Positions 22,061 to 35,065 of a stretch of DNA of 64,000 bases are shown one piece after another (position 1 is the first letter of the stretch; every line of letters begins with the position of its first letter). The notes under the pieces are model-generated. The model was not told the origin of the DNA. It did no database searches and saw only the letters and a list, made by a program, of their open reading frames with translations. A program made the position numbers and the translations under genes. This DNA comes from Hofstenia miamia (taxonomy: Eukaryota > Xenacoelomorpha > Acoela), in contig SCFE01000003.1 of the NCBI GenBank assembly GCA_004352715.1, forward strand, positions 5,332,979-5,396,978, read 5' to 3'.

Positions 22061-24043
22061 ATGCCAAGAAAGTTTTATGTAGGAAAATGCAAAACTAATT
22101 TTGCCTCTACCAAGGAATCAGTTACAGTATATATACTTTTCCTGCTGATCAAGATGAATGCAAACGCTGGATTATGGCTCTCTCTAAAAAAATTTCTGTA
22201 AGTTTTCAGTTTTGTATTGTTTGTTAGTCATCTGATATTTTTAATAAATAATTTAAGATACCTACATTTTTTTCCATTGGATATGAGTTGTACAAATTAC
22301 GAAGTATTCAACGTTATTTCCAAAAAAATTGTCAAGCATTTGATTTTCACCAATGTGATACATTTCAGTTTTTAGTACGAAGAATATTTCAAATCACTGC
22401 ACAATTGCCAATTTAAATAATGGACGTTTTATTCTCCTATGTAATGAACATTCTTAGCATTGCTTTTCTCCCTATATATCTGTTTTTTGGCCCTCGTAAT
22501 GATGTTCGAATTTAATGAATAGCTTAGTGTAAGTTACTATTTACTGGATTTATTACAATATGCATATTTAAGCTTATTTTCTTCATAATTTGATGTGCGG
22601 TTCTGTAACATTCGGATTGCAGGCTTCGTTACGTAGAAATTATACTTTTCTCAAGTGAAATTGTATTTTCACAATGTGATTCATGTATTATTTTCAAATG
22701 AAAGAAATTGAATAAAACCTAAATGTAATAATTTTGTAGAAAAATGAAGTGTAGGTCCATTACAGAACTTTGAAATAGTATAAAATTAATTTTAATTCAT
22801 TGACAAGAGTAGCACTTGTGAAGAATGTAATATGCAATACAGCCTAACTTTCCAATGGAGCAATGCATCCGTGTCATTATGTATACTACGTTGAAGACAA
22901 AGTTTTGGGGATTGGTTGGGTTAAATTTACTTCAAATTATTTTTGACTGAAGATTTCATGTAATTTTCAAAGTATTTGTGAAAAATACATTTTTAAAATG
23001 AAATATTTTCGAAAAACCAGTGCTAAGAAACATATTTGCTTTGAATGTATTTTTGTGTGACCAATAAAATATAAGTACATTTGTATTAAAATAATACTTA
23101 GCAAATTTATATAGAAGATATTTGTATTATATTATTTAGACAGTGTCAAGTAATATTGGCATATGCGCAAAACACTGACCAAAAAGACACTCCCATTATA
23201 AAAGTGAAGAGGTTCTTTCGCCCTAGTTCACTGCCGCTAGTATTTCTTAGATGCTCATCCTGCATAAACTATTTAGTGTACGCCATCAGCATCACGAAAT
23301 GTCAATCAACGTGACATCAGTCTAGAAAAACGAAGATTCTTGTCTTAACTAGGTGTTTGATGTTGCAGAAATGGTTGACAAAATGCAGGGAAGTCAAGGA
23401 TGAAAACGAATTTATTCCCGGTCAAATGAAACTAAATATGCACTATCCAGTACTTTACCCGGATTGCTGCATATGGGTAAATATTTATTATCTTCTGGAA
23501 CGTGTAAATATGTCTCCCTCAGTAAACTTCAGTCTGATTTATTGGAAGGCTAATTTGGAATGTACAGACAAATGAGCGGTGGTTGCTACAATATTTCTAT
23601 GGACCGAGTCCTGAATTTAGAAAGGCTTCGACGCATAAAGTTGTACAATCATTTAGATACATCAGATTTAGAGCACATGTCGTCTTCTTGTTGTGCTTCT
23701 GATATTTCTGAGGAAGAAGTTTCTTTCATTGATAAAATACTGGAGATATAGAAGAAGCGGACTATTTTATATTGCGGGTTATATAACTTTTAAACTTAAT
23801 TTGCATCATCACAATTCTGATTTGCTCTCTGATTCAGATCTTTCTACATCCTCGAAATTTACATCTTTGCTTTTGTGTGGGAAGCTTACATACCCTTCCA
23901 CAGCATTTTATGAGTTTACTCTCATGTCATACATATATTTTAAATTAGTAAATATTACATGTGCTAACAGCTTGTTGAAGTTATTCGCCTATTTGAATGA
24001 ATGCATGAATCTTGGATTTGATGACAAGAATATTTTAAGATAG
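22061..24043 (+). pseudogene. P element/THAP-like transposase pseudogene
   Basis: An N-terminal THAP-type zinc finger begins MPRKFYVGKCKTNFASTKES at 22061. The frame then shifts, and YTFPADQDECKRWIMALSKK follows (FP.D...W pattern). The first THAP cysteine is replaced by Phe. A GTAAG donor follows at 22199. Downstream, 23357-24043 holds pieces of a P-element/THAP9-like C-terminal region. These are YWKANLECTDK near 23545-23575, RVLNLERLRRIKLYNHLDTS, and FYIAGYITFKLN near 23765-23800. FTSLLLCGKLTYPS follows near 23860-23905. They are spread over three frames with stops. The RNase H-like catalytic core between about 22200 and 23340 is not recognisable, so it is deleted or too diverged. In the family the protein moves DNA by cut and paste using GTP. 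I found no terminal repeats. Confidence 0.55.
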
Positions 24044-24501
24044 AAAATTGGCCAACTGCCTCTTAAAGGGATTCCTAAAATGAAATCTCAAGACTTTCGT
24101 TCATCAGAAATTGCAAAAAATGCAAAAAGATTGAATCAAAATAAATTTTAGCATTTTGTAGTTGGAATTATGAGAATCGTTTTTGAAAAAAATTTATTGT
24201 AACTATTAATGTAGAAGATATTAAACTATAGCTAAGAAAATATTTGAAAATTTACGTGTAGTAAATATCTCAAAATATGTTATTTTCAATGATTTTAATT
24301 CAAAAGACACATCGGCCTCCAAAAATAATTCTACACTTTGAACCCTGCTGAGTCCCGTATTATATGTATTACTTTATCCCGGTGAGGAAAAGTAGCAGAT
24401 AGCGCCAACTTTCATTTGCTGCATTTCTTAATAAAAACAGAAATTCATTTTAAGAATAAATTTCTAGTATCTCACAAAATTTAAGATGTGACTCATTATA
24501 A

Positions 24502-24506
<5 letters not shown>

Positions 24507-24534
<28 letters not shown>
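24507..24534. repeat. (TA)n microsatellite
   Basis: About 28 bp of alternating AT. No gap here. Confidence 0.9.
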
Positions 24535-24538
<4 letters not shown>

Positions 24539-24833
24539 GCTAGCAAAGTCAATATCCACTGCTTAACCTCAAATTCACATGATTTAAGATATCAGACTGT
24601 AAGGGATTTTTCTATTCGAATAAGAATATATTCTATTAAATATAGAAATTTCACTACATTTTTTTTAGAAAAAAGTTCGATTCGGATTTAAACTAGAATT
24701 TTAAGACTTAATATAAACCAAATTTAGAAACAAAACGAACGTCAACACAGAAAACTTCTGAAATCATTTTTCATATTTTCGAATTTATAGAAATGGACAT
24801 CAAATGACTCTGAGTTTTTTGACAAAAAAGTAG

Positions 24834-24876
24834 ATGGGTTAGGTTAGGGGCATGGGTAGGGTTAGGGTTATGGCTA
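24834..24876. repeat. Short TTAGG/TTAGGG-like patch
   Basis: GGGTTAGGTTAGGGG, then GGGTAGGGTTAGGGTT. It mixes TTAGG and TTAGGG units over about 40 bp. It could be an interstitial telomere-like repeat or chance; too short to decide. Confidence 0.35.
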
Positions 24877-24975
24877 AACTTGCTTTCAATGCAAGCATTC
24901 TATGTTCTATGAAAATAATGTTAGTGCTGAGGAAAGCAAAAAAAGATCCAAGCTAGTTAAGACACATGTGGAATT

Positions 24976-25478
24976 TTCCTTATTCAATGTTTACATAAAA
25001 ACCAATCTGACTTTATTAAGATTAGCTCATTATGTACATTTCGTTCTGTCAATTACGGTAGCTCTATCCCTAAATCGTTTTACATAAAATTTCGAAGTTT
25101 TATAGACTGTTAAGTGCGTCAAGAGCCATTAACTTTGTTTGNTTCCTTATTCAATGTTTACATAAAAACCAATCTGACTTTATTAAGATTAGCTCATTAT
25201 GTACATTTCGTTCTGTCAATTAGAAGAAAGATTGAACAAGCTAACCCGCCATAATATCCATTACCCGGAAGGTACTGATCCGTTGACCCGGTTGTAACTC
25301 TGATATAGTATATTTGCAATTTTTTTCGTTCCGCTCAAGGTTTTCACAAGTGTTGATGTATAAATTGACGAAGTTTTTATCAAAATTATCTACGGTAGCT
25401 CTATCCCTAAATCGTTTTACATAAAATTTCGAAGTTTTATAGACTGTTAAGTGCGTCAAGAGCCATTAACTTTGTTTG
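24976..25478. repeat. Local duplication across a single N, differing by a 170-bp indel
   Basis: 24976-25141 and 25143-25478 are the same sequence. The second copy carries 170 extra bases (25223-25392) between CAATTA and CGGTAG. The extra piece contains GACCCGGTTGTAACTCTG, the end of the dispersed repeat at 11676-11793. Copies start and stop exactly at the N, as expected if two alleles were laid in series. Confidence 0.8.
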
Positions 25479-26990
25479 CCTAAATTTCTTTTTTGTTTTC
25501 CACAAAGATTTCTTGCAAAAACTTCATTGTTTGTTTTCTTTCTTCGCACATGCCACTTCAGAGAAAGATGCTACCTTTAAGGGGTTTTGATCTGCATGAT
25601 TTATTTATGAAAGGAACAAACAGTTTGTCTTAAGGTAATTAGTTCATTTGTTTTGTCTTTTACACTTTCTAGCAAAAGGATTGACTTTATTCTGCTTGAT
25701 GTCGCAATTTTTTTGCAAATACCGTTCAACTTCTTGAAATAGACACCCAAAAATTCTTCTTTAAATTCAATTATATCTAATTAATAAGATACAGGTCTAT
25801 GGAACTTTTTAGTGATAATGCATAGATAGATTATTAGCATTGAAAGATTATGGAAGAACCATGGATAATTTACTTTACTGATGTAAGATGTGACGTAATC
25901 ATAACAGGAGTGCACTTTTCTAGGTCGTATTCCTATTATGTTATGCAACCTATCAAAAATTGAGAACAAATACAGTTTTTAATGTGTTTTAAAGAATAAT
26001 TCATATAATATGTATGTTTAAGTATGTGAAAATTCTTAGTGATGCAAAGTATTATTTCTTTATTTTTTTTTATTTACGAGTCAATAACACTACCCAAGTT
26101 ATACTTGCTAAAATATGATGAAAATATGTTATAGTAAGCCAAGGCATCGCAAATCGAAAATTTAGTATTTATGCAGCGAGCAATAAACTAAAAATATATT
26201 AATATAAACTATAAGCTTTATAAAAACATAAGAAAAATATGGTAGTTTATTTTTCAGAGTATATTTTGGACAATTGTCAAATTTGCATACCTACTATGCT
26301 TTTACAAAAATGTGCTACTCGAATTTATTTAACACATGTATAAGGGCATTAATAGATTTTAATCTACTTTTCCATTATTAAATACGTGCAGATTAGACAA
26401 GGCCTAAGTATAAATACGTAGATTTTTGGTGGATTGGAATTTTTTCAAAATTGTTTATTCCAGATTCTTGTGTTACTGTTGCATTTGATAAGATCTGTCG
26501 TTCATTGAAAATTTCCTTTATAATCTCATATTTTGGAGAATCTCATCCAGACTTTATTCTAATATGAATAGAAGTGCGGAATTAGATTAAAATTGATGTC
26601 TGTTGAAAATTGGACTGATTATATATATATACATTAAGATTTGTGTTTTTGCTTTAAAGTAATACTAAAAAGTTGTCTTCTCCTTGTAGAGTTGAATAAA
26701 GTAAATCAATAAAAAAACCTTGTATTCTGAAATGCTTTATTGGGGGAATTGATGTTGCATTTGAAAAAAGCAACAATACGATTCAAACAATTGATTATGT
26801 TAACCTGCCCATCAATTAACGGAAAACGTTTGTGATTCATAATCAATTCTAAATACAGACATTAGCGAAGACAATATTTCTACTGTACAATCAAATGTGC
26901 CTAAGGGAAATCGTTGAAGCGAGTGCCATAGTTTCGCATCCTGATTAAATATATACTGCATTGCACTGTATGCCTTCATATATTCATATA
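25479..26990. other. Intronic DNA, no gene recognised
   Basis: AT-rich, with no ORF or repeat ends recognised, up to the (TA)n that borders the next gap. Confidence 0.5.
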
Positions 26991-27002
26991 CTATATATAT
27001 AT

Positions 27003-27445
27003 NNNNNNNNNNNNNNNNNNNNNNNNNNNNNNNNNNNNNNNNNNNNNNNNNNNNNNNNNNNNNNNNNNNNNNNNNNNNNNNNNNNNNNNNNNNNNNNNNN
27101 NNNNNNNNNNNNNNNNNNNNNNNNNNNNNNNNNNNNNNNNNNNNNNNNNNNNNNNNNNNNNNNNNNNNNNNNNNNNNNNNNNNNNNNNNNNNNNNNNNNN
27201 NNNNNNNNNNNNNNNNNNNNNNNNNNNNNNNNNNNNNNNNNNNNNNNNNNNNNNNNNNNNNNNNNNNNNNNNNNNNNNNNNNNNNNNNNNNNNNNNNNNN
27301 NNNNNNNNNNNNNNNNNNNNNNNNNNNNNNNNNNNNNNNNNNNNNNNNNNNNNNNNNNNNNNNNNNNNNNNNNNNNNNNNNNNNNNNNNNNNNNNNNNNN
27401 NNNNNNNNNNNNNNNNNNNNNNNNNNNNNNNNNNNNNNNNNNNNN
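27003..27445. other. Assembly gap, 443 N, bordered by (TA)n
   Basis: Alternating TA is present on both sides, so a long (TA)n tract probably caused the gap. Confidence 0.97.
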
Positions 27446-27496
27446 ATATATATATAATTACGAATAACTTAAATTTTGTAGACAAAATTTTATATT

Positions 27497-28332
27497 CAGG
27501 TTGGGGATGAGTGCGGTGCTGTAATACCGCGGAATATCTCGCGGTAGTGATTTACACAATTGGGGTGGTTAGCGGTAGTGCGTTGGCATAAAAGTTATAC
27601 AGATAACGTTTTGTTTGAAAGTGAATGTGAATTTGGGTGGGAGTGGGTCTGGCGTCAATGTTTTTGTAGAAAATATTATTAATAAACCCCAGTGTGGATT
27701 ATTTTGCTGTTATCAGGGCGACGTTTTCAGCGCATGCCGATTTTACAGAGGTATGCTAATCTTCTTGCTTGAATCTGTAACCAGAGACTATGTTTCGTCC
27801 CATAGATGATTGTGGTGCGGTAATACCTCGAAATACCACGTATGCCACTGTGCATTTACACGATTTACACTATTGCGGTGGTTAGCGACAGAATTAAAAC
27901 AACTTGGGATGGCATAAAAGTTATAGAGAAAACATGTTTTGTTTTAAGATTTAAAATCTTTAAGTATTTCTCAAAAAGTCTTTTTGAAGCAAAACTAAAT
28001 GATTTCACATACAAAATATTAAACGTGATTTTTCCATATTTGATTAAAAATTTGATACTACCCTAAAAAAATTGAATGAAATCACAAAATACTTAAGAAA
28101 TTGTCTTTAATCTTTTCTACGATTGAGCCATAATCCTAAAAAAATAAATCAGAAATTTGAATATTTTCTTATGAAGATAAAAATAACATTTTTGCGGAAT
28201 ACCGACGTAAAATTTCATTTATTGCGTTGGCTTGCGGTAAAAAACGGACATTGCGGCGGTTAGCGGTGAAGTTTTTTTCTGTATGGTGGTAATAATTTTA
28301 AAAAACCCGTACCGCGCCCATCTCTACTACTG
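27497..28332. mobile_element. Non-autonomous hAT-like element with internal duplication
   Basis: The left end CAGGTTGGGGATGAGTGCGG and the reverse-complemented right end CAGTAGTAGAGATGGGCGCG are related, and both start with CAG, as hAT ends do. Flanks TTATATT and GTATATTC suggest a target duplication, not an exact 8 bp. The interior has two diverged direct copies (about 27510-27617 and 27808-27946) sharing GGTGGTTAGCG and GGCATAAAAGTTATA. It is rich in GCGGTA-type words. No transposase is recognised. A 64-codon frame at 27615 has no family features. Confidence 0.6.
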
Positions 28333-30729
28333 GTATATTCTGAATGAAAACGTACATTTTCCTATTAATCAAATTTGCTGCACCAGCATGGATACTTTAA
28401 GGTAACCATTTATGAAAGCTATTGAATATGCGACAATAATTTTAAATAAATCAAAAGCCTCTATTATGAAATTTTCACCAACCTTTACAAAGAATCTCTT
28501 CCGTAACGTAAATAAAATATGTCAAAATGGATATCAGTTTAATGCAATTAACACCAAAGACCTTACCTATCAGGATATTCTGCGAATAACATCAAATTCA
28601 ATTGTCTGCAAAACCAAGACAATGAGAAATGCTTTTGTGTTTCTGCTCGAAAATTCATCACTTATAACAACTTGCATAATACTCCGTTGTAACTTCATAT
28701 TCTTTCTGTAGATTTTTCAACTCGTTCTTTTAACATGTTTTGATACAGAAATTATTGATGCCATTACTTTTATTATTGTTATCATTTTCACTATGTATAC
28801 ATATTTGTGATACGCGGGTAGAGGTTTTTCAATTGGCGGCATCTGTTAAGTAATTGCTTTCTTACTCGGACCCACCCGTATCCGCAATGGTTTAACCGGA
28901 CTCACAGGTATCTGAGAATGAAATTTTTTTGCTTTTAATTAGATTTGAAATTTTGCAATAAACTTTTGAACACAACTTATTTGTTTTTCCAAAGATAACA
29001 ATTTTTAGGATACTTAATACGATTCTGATTTTCAAAATTACATCAAGTAAGAATTATGCTTATAAAAAATTCAAGGAGTACGTGCATTATTGAATGTTCA
29101 CTTTGGAAGAATATGATATTTTGTGAAATTCATCCTTTATTTGTAATTCAAAGTTCGGCATCATGATGAAGTGCGCATAGAGCTGGGCTACACAATTCAA
29201 GCCAATCTTATAGTTGCGTGTAACTTGCAGCCCCACACAATATTGCATGCATACGTAAATACCATGCTTTCATGTGTATATACGAATTTTCTTAAAATAT
29301 TAATCCTAGCACTTATAACAAACAAAATATCAAAGAATAATGTTAACTTTATTTACTGTAAAGTAAAGCAATTTAAGCACCCATATTTGCAGTTTTTATG
29401 TTGTTTCTTCCTTGGGAGCTTTATGCCGTTGCTGTTGCGAACATTAAGAACTCCCCTCGAGGCTGTTTGCACAAGAGCGAATGACGACTAAGAATTTACT
29501 ATGAAATCCCAACCCCTTTTCAATGGAAAATCATTTCTAGCACGGGCTCATAGTAATCCATGGTAATAATATAATTCAGATCCTGAATCACTTGAAGAGA
29601 ATATTTGTTAAAAATGACATTTCTATTCACTTCTGAACCAGTCCGGAATCTATCTGTGTTGTGATTTACTTTATTCATTCTGTTTCACGAACATCAACTT
29701 CTGTGTCTCTTTATCCAATCTACGTTTGCAACAACATTTTTTATTGCAAACAAATTTTAAATCCCATCTTCTTATTCGGGAAACGACATCTAAAATTTCA
29801 AAACACTGCTTAATTTACGTCTATTTTTGCAAACTTTAATTAAAACCAATTATACATTTTTATATGGAGCGTTAAGACTATGACTTCATTGATTAAAAAT
29901 TCTAAGTTTTTGGACTTTAATTTATTGATATTTTCTTATGTATAAAATATCTTAATAATTTTATGTCTATATAAAGTTCATCCTAAATATGTTTACATGC
30001 TTAAAATTAGAAAATTTACACAATCCAAATATTTTGTTTTCAACATTTGTCGATTACACCTGTTGCTATTTAACTAAGTCGTCAATGGCCTTATTAACTA
30101 TTCGGCAGAATTTGCAGCACAGTCCAAATTTGGTCCGTAATGAATGTAAGTAATAATGAACATTTGCTTAAATAATTACCTACATCTTTATTAATGGATT
30201 TTTATAAAACAATCCATTTCAAACAAAGACTTGAATTAATCATTTCGCTCAAAGTATATTTTCTCAATCAAATTACTGGAGGCTTAGTTTATTATTACTA
30301 GAACTATTTTCTTTGATGTCCGTTTAGCACTAAATAAAATGATTAGTTGAAAATTGATTCCCAGAGCGTTTCGTTTGGTGAATTTCTTTAGTTTGGAATT
30401 CGAGTTACGAAATTCTTCCTAATTGGGTCTCACTTAAGTCCTATTTGAGACAGACTGTTTGGTTAATTGTGCAAGACTTTTCATTAAGCAGATAAGGGCA
30501 ATTAATCATTAGGGATCGCAGCAACATACCACCTGCTCATGGCTCGTGTGATTCAATGGTTTATGATATCGACATATTTTGTGAATATTATTGCTACATC
30601 CTGATTCAACTTTTCCTAAGACATAAATATGCATTGATTGCTAAAGTCAATTCAGTTTGAAAATTATCATAAATTTGCATGAATTATTCTTGCAGAATAC
30701 TTCTAATCTTCTGATACAGCTCAATTCAT
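28333..30729. other. Intronic DNA, no gene recognised
   Basis: AT-rich. A patch at 28805-28920 with CCCACCCGTATCCG and ACCGGACTCACAGGTA resembles ends of hAT-type repeats but could not be paired. ORFs at 28412 (99 codons) and 29171 (106 codons) have no recognisable domain and I would not call them genes. Confidence 0.45.
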
Positions 30730-31274
30730 AAAAAGTGGCCGCATTATAAATACATTTTTTATAGCAAACGAAAGACAAACAGAGGCTTATAAAATATATT
30801 TGGAAATATAATTGTATCAGCTTCTAACCTGGTGACAAAGTTTTTTGACAAATTTGACATGCACAGTGTGACACGCAGATAAACGTCTTGAAGCTGAATC
30901 CATTAAACGGACTCTAACTTTTTTAGTTATTTGTTGTTGCGATTTACGGATGCAACCCCTTAATTCTTTCAGATTTGTGGGATGCTTTTTCTCGGCAAGA
31001 TCCTTCAAAATCTGCCACACGTTCTCTATGAGTACTAGATCTGGCGAATAACTTGCATAACTTGAATATTATAATTGGTAAAAAATTCTTTTGTCGATTT
31101 TAAGGTATGAGGGGTTGCTACATCTTGTTCTAAGATACAGGAATCGGGACATAAGCAGGTTGCGTATGGTACAAATTCCTCAAGTATTTGGCAATATTTT
31201 GAACTATTAATTGTACCAGCGCCATCTAGTAACTTTAGATAAAATATTCAAATTTTTAAAAGTGGCCACTTTAT
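30730..31274 (-). mobile_element. Truncated Tc1-like element with DDE C-terminal half
   Basis: The - strand encodes, from about 31250 down: LKLLDGAGTINSSKY, LEQDVATPHTLKSTKEFF (second catalytic Asp), then, after a one-base shift, SPDLVLIENVWQILK with the third acidic residue (Glu). A C-terminal tail of about 60 residues follows to 30817. Spacing of the last two acidic residues is about 33, close to the DD34E of Tc1. The ends AAAGTGGCCGCATTATAAAT and, inverted, AAAGTGGCCACTTTTAAAAA look like terminal repeats. The N-terminal half is missing, so it is dead. Confidence 0.75.
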
Positions 31275-33404
31275 TTACTTGAGCTATATAAGGAAAATTA
31301 TTTAGATTGACAGTCTATGTATGGAAATTTTTTTTGAAAATCCAAATTTTTGTATGTGATGTCAATAAGTTTTCATCTGTTTTTTCAATTTCTTCGTCCT
31401 CTTACCAAATTCCAAATCGGATAATTGCACAATTACTAATATTACTACTGTACTTCGTAAAAAAAGTTATTTTTTAAGATTCACAAATAAGATTTTACTG
31501 CAGTAATCAATAGAATTAAATATATCAAGGCTTACAATAAATTAGTATGCTTCAATTATTCTTTTTGTAACCAAGACAAAGCTATTGACCATAAACTGAA
31601 ATTCTGTAATCTCAGGAAAACTAGAAAGTCCAATGAATTTTGAAAATTTCCTCCTAAATTTGTTGAGTTAAATAAAATATAAATTTTTCAAAATCAAGAC
31701 TTTTTTCATTGACATGTCGTGAAATGTAATACATACTCTCAGATTTGAAGAAGGTTATTAGCAATTCAGCATCTTTATGAAAAAGCCTGCCTATAGAAAT
31801 TACTTGTTACTGAAGAAAAACTGAAACTTTGGGGTTAATTAAATACTAAAGTCAGCGAGAAGGAATTTTTCACTTTTTTGAAATGGAGAATATTTTGACT
31901 CATTGAACTGTTGCAGAATTCTATTAACAAGATTTTGAACATTATTTATTCAAAGTTATTACTTACAAAACATTTCATTTCTGTTTTGGCCATGTCGATA
32001 AGTGTAAAGTAAGTGGAAATTTAGCATATGAATGCTTTAAATAGAATCGTTGTGTCAGATCCTGCCCTGAAAACTACTTTTTGCAAGAAATCTTTTTTCA
32101 TAATACTTGGCTTGTGTGCTGAAGAAAACCTGTTCGTGTTTGGATTTTTCAGTGCATGTTATAAGCAATGTGAATTTGAATTTTAAGCTTGTTACTAGGA
32201 GCTTGCACAAACAAATTTTTTTAAAAATGTATATTAAAAATGCTAATTGGGCCAGGTTAAAAAGAAAAATTGTACTCGTCTAAGCAAAGTCACAACAATT
32301 TTCAAAATGGTCATTCAGTAATTATTCTTATACAACCAGTTGTTCTTTAAAAGGACAAACAGTTTTCTAACTTTATTTCAAGCCTATTAGAAAATTTGAA
32401 AATTATTGGTGAATGTGCGCCCATGAAGTTGTGAAAATGTATCAAAATTGAATTGCAGTATCTGATGTAGTTGAAAATTCCATTTTTAAGAAAGATTTAA
32501 ATTCTCTTTTTGCTAATGTTCATGCAATTCTAAGCTTTCTTTATATGTAAATAAAGCTCTCAATCCCATTCAGCCTTGCCGTGCTCAAGTAACAGAACTG
32601 AAAGGGTTTGAAAATCTTTGCAAATGCACTTTTAATATGAACGTTAAATAAAAGAAGAGTGACTTCTCATCCTGCAACATCTTCTATTTGGCATATTTTT
32701 TTTAGTTTGTGAGTTATGAGCACTTGAATTTTTTTCAAGAAATCATAAAAAATATTAAGATATTTCGAGGCTGCTTAAAGTGAATGTCAAATTTCGTACA
32801 TAAAACAATTTCGAGGCTATAGCCCCTAAGATTTTTAAGGGGCTTGACACCACTGCTTCCTACACCAAAGTTTATGATAATCAAATTAAGTAAATAGCAT
32901 TTACTTAATGGTTTCTGCATTTGGTTTCAGTTTTTAAATTTAATTTTTCAAAATTTTCCTTTATCAATTTAAAATAAGCATTTACAATAGGAAAATTCTT
33001 TTTTAAATTAATTCCAATATATTTTAAAAGAGTTTAAAATGCTGTAGTCATGACTACTAATAACATTCTTATGAATTCCGACAAATGTGAATAATAAAAC
33101 CTTTGACATTAATGATTTATAAAGTTCTTAAATGAATGACGCAATTTACTTATTGTGAAGATTTAATTCTTGAATATTTATGAAGTTCAAGATAATTAAT
33201 TGACAGTTCATTTCTGTATTATTTCAAAAAAAGTATTTCAAATGTGTTACTTCTTCTAAGTCAAGCAAAAGTTAATGCAAAAATTATTTTTAATATTATA
33301 TGTTGGATTTGAAATTAAATTTCACAACAAATTTAGTTTATCAAATTTTTTTAGACTAAGCCTGCCATTTTGTAATTATATAATTTCTTGTAGAATTTCA
33401 AATA

Positions 33405-33408
<4 letters not shown>
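31275..33408. other. Intronic DNA, no gene recognised
   Basis: AT-rich and featureless at this resolution; only short shadow ORFs. Confidence 0.5.
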
Positions 33409-33436
<28 letters not shown>

Positions 33437-33564
33437 CTTCGCATGATAGAAAAGTAATGATACTTCTAATATACAAAGCTACAATGTATTGATAAAAAGC
33501 AAAATCTAGTATAAATTACAAGTATGACGCAATAGTTTTTCGTANNNNNNNNNNNNNNNNNNNN

Positions 33565-33627
<63 letters not shown>

Positions 33628-33741
33628 TATATACTTCGCATGATAGAAAAGTAATGATACTTCTAATATACAAAGCTACAATGTATTGATAAAAAGCAAA
33701 ATCTAGTATAAATTACAAGTATGACGCAATAGTTTTTCGTA
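33409..33741. repeat. (TA)n tracts and a 109-bp duplication around a 20-N gap
   Basis: (TA)n at 33409-33435, then unique sequence 33436-33544, then 20 N (33545-33564), a longer (TA)n (33565-33624), and the same 109 bp again (33633-33741). This is best read as one locus assembled twice across the microsatellite. Confidence 0.85.
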
Positions 33742-33947
33742 TTGGTGGATAAACGCTTCTTTTTTAGTGACTGATAGAGAATCAGAAAGGAACATTTCAA
33801 GATCGTCACCATTAGAAAAATTGATAAAGTTTGGTTTGTCCTCTAAGTCACTAAATATCCACCTATCTAATAGATTGCAGTTTGCAACATATCAACACAT
33901 TCCGAAGCCTTTCTCCCGTTCCTTCTCATATATACCTATATATATAT

Positions 33948-35065
33948 AGTCTTTGACAATTTATTAGGAACACTTCAGCTTTTGTAGTTTTCCATCAGTT
34001 GCATCTAATACAGAAATGTTTTTAAGCATATATACCAATACATACAGTGTACAAAGTCACCTACGAATACGAACAAGATTGTGTTACTTTTCAGATAATT
34101 TGATTCTGCACAACTTGAATATAGGTAACAGCATTCATTATGCCTTCACACGCATGCAATCACCAAGCTCCATATCTAGAAAAAACTCCCCAAATCATTA
34201 TATTTGTGGAATGCTTAACATCATGTTTCAATTGTGGTGGAGTGACTTGACTTTGTTTGGTGGCTTTCTGACATTGGAAGGTTGGAATGTTAATTCGTTA
34301 CTAAATGAAATTTGACATGTGAGTGGGTAATAGCATAATCCGTCGAGTAAATAAAAAAATTCAATGAGGAATGATGGAGTGACAACTGAAATCACGAAGC
34401 CGACTGTTTATCGTGAATGAAAACACAGTCGTGTCTACAATTTACAGTTCAGCAGTCAGTTGTGCACTGGTCACCTGAATTTCAGCACGCAGCCTCCTAA
34501 TTAATGCTCAATTGTCCTTGACAGATATTTTTTTGGTCGCATTTAATTCTATTATGATAGAGTAATTGATTTTGCGACATTTGTCACTGTACTCAATTTA
34601 AAGTTGTCATGCTGACATTGCATATACTAGCATATACATCTTTGAAATAATTTATGTTGCAAATCACGGATTTCTCCAATTTCCAGTTAAGTTAAGTCTT
34701 CTCATTTTTCCATACCTACTATTTGATGACACCTTGGTGTGAAGTTTGATATGTGCACTTTTCTGTGCTCAAAATGGCAAAAATGTGTGTTTATGCTGGA
34801 CCTCAAACTGTATGTCTATAATTTAAAAATATGAACTTTCCCATGGTTAAAAACAACAATATTTTGTCACAAAGTTATATTGATTTAATCTTGTAATAGC
34901 ATTCTGAATTCAAGAAAATAATATAATATTGTTCACATGTGACTTTACATACTTCTATCTGGTTTTATGTTGTTCGAATTTACTTTTAAGAAAATTACAA
35001 TGAAAGACGCGCTAATGATTAAAAACTAAGAAAATTGAAGATGTCCTAATAAATTGTCACAGACT
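33948..35065 (-). mobile_element. Degraded Tc1-like transposon with inverted ends
   Basis: The left end GTCTTTGACAATTTATTAGG and the reverse-complemented right end GTCTGTGACAATTTATTAGG match at 19 of 20 positions. Both abut TATATA, consistent with TA target sites. The - strand keeps a mid-transposase piece near 34090-34300: KATKQSQVTPPQLKHDVKHS, NIMIWGVFSRYGA and GIMNAVTYIQVV. This is the 'VKHG..SIMVWG..S' region before the second catalytic Asp. The C-terminal catalytic part is deleted. The 34320-35040 interval should hold the N-terminus but is too decayed to read. Confidence 0.75.

Noticed and set aside
28412-29491. ORFs of 99 and 106 codons as host genes
   Set aside because: No domain, no splice context and base use like the surrounding intron; expected by chance in 64 kb.
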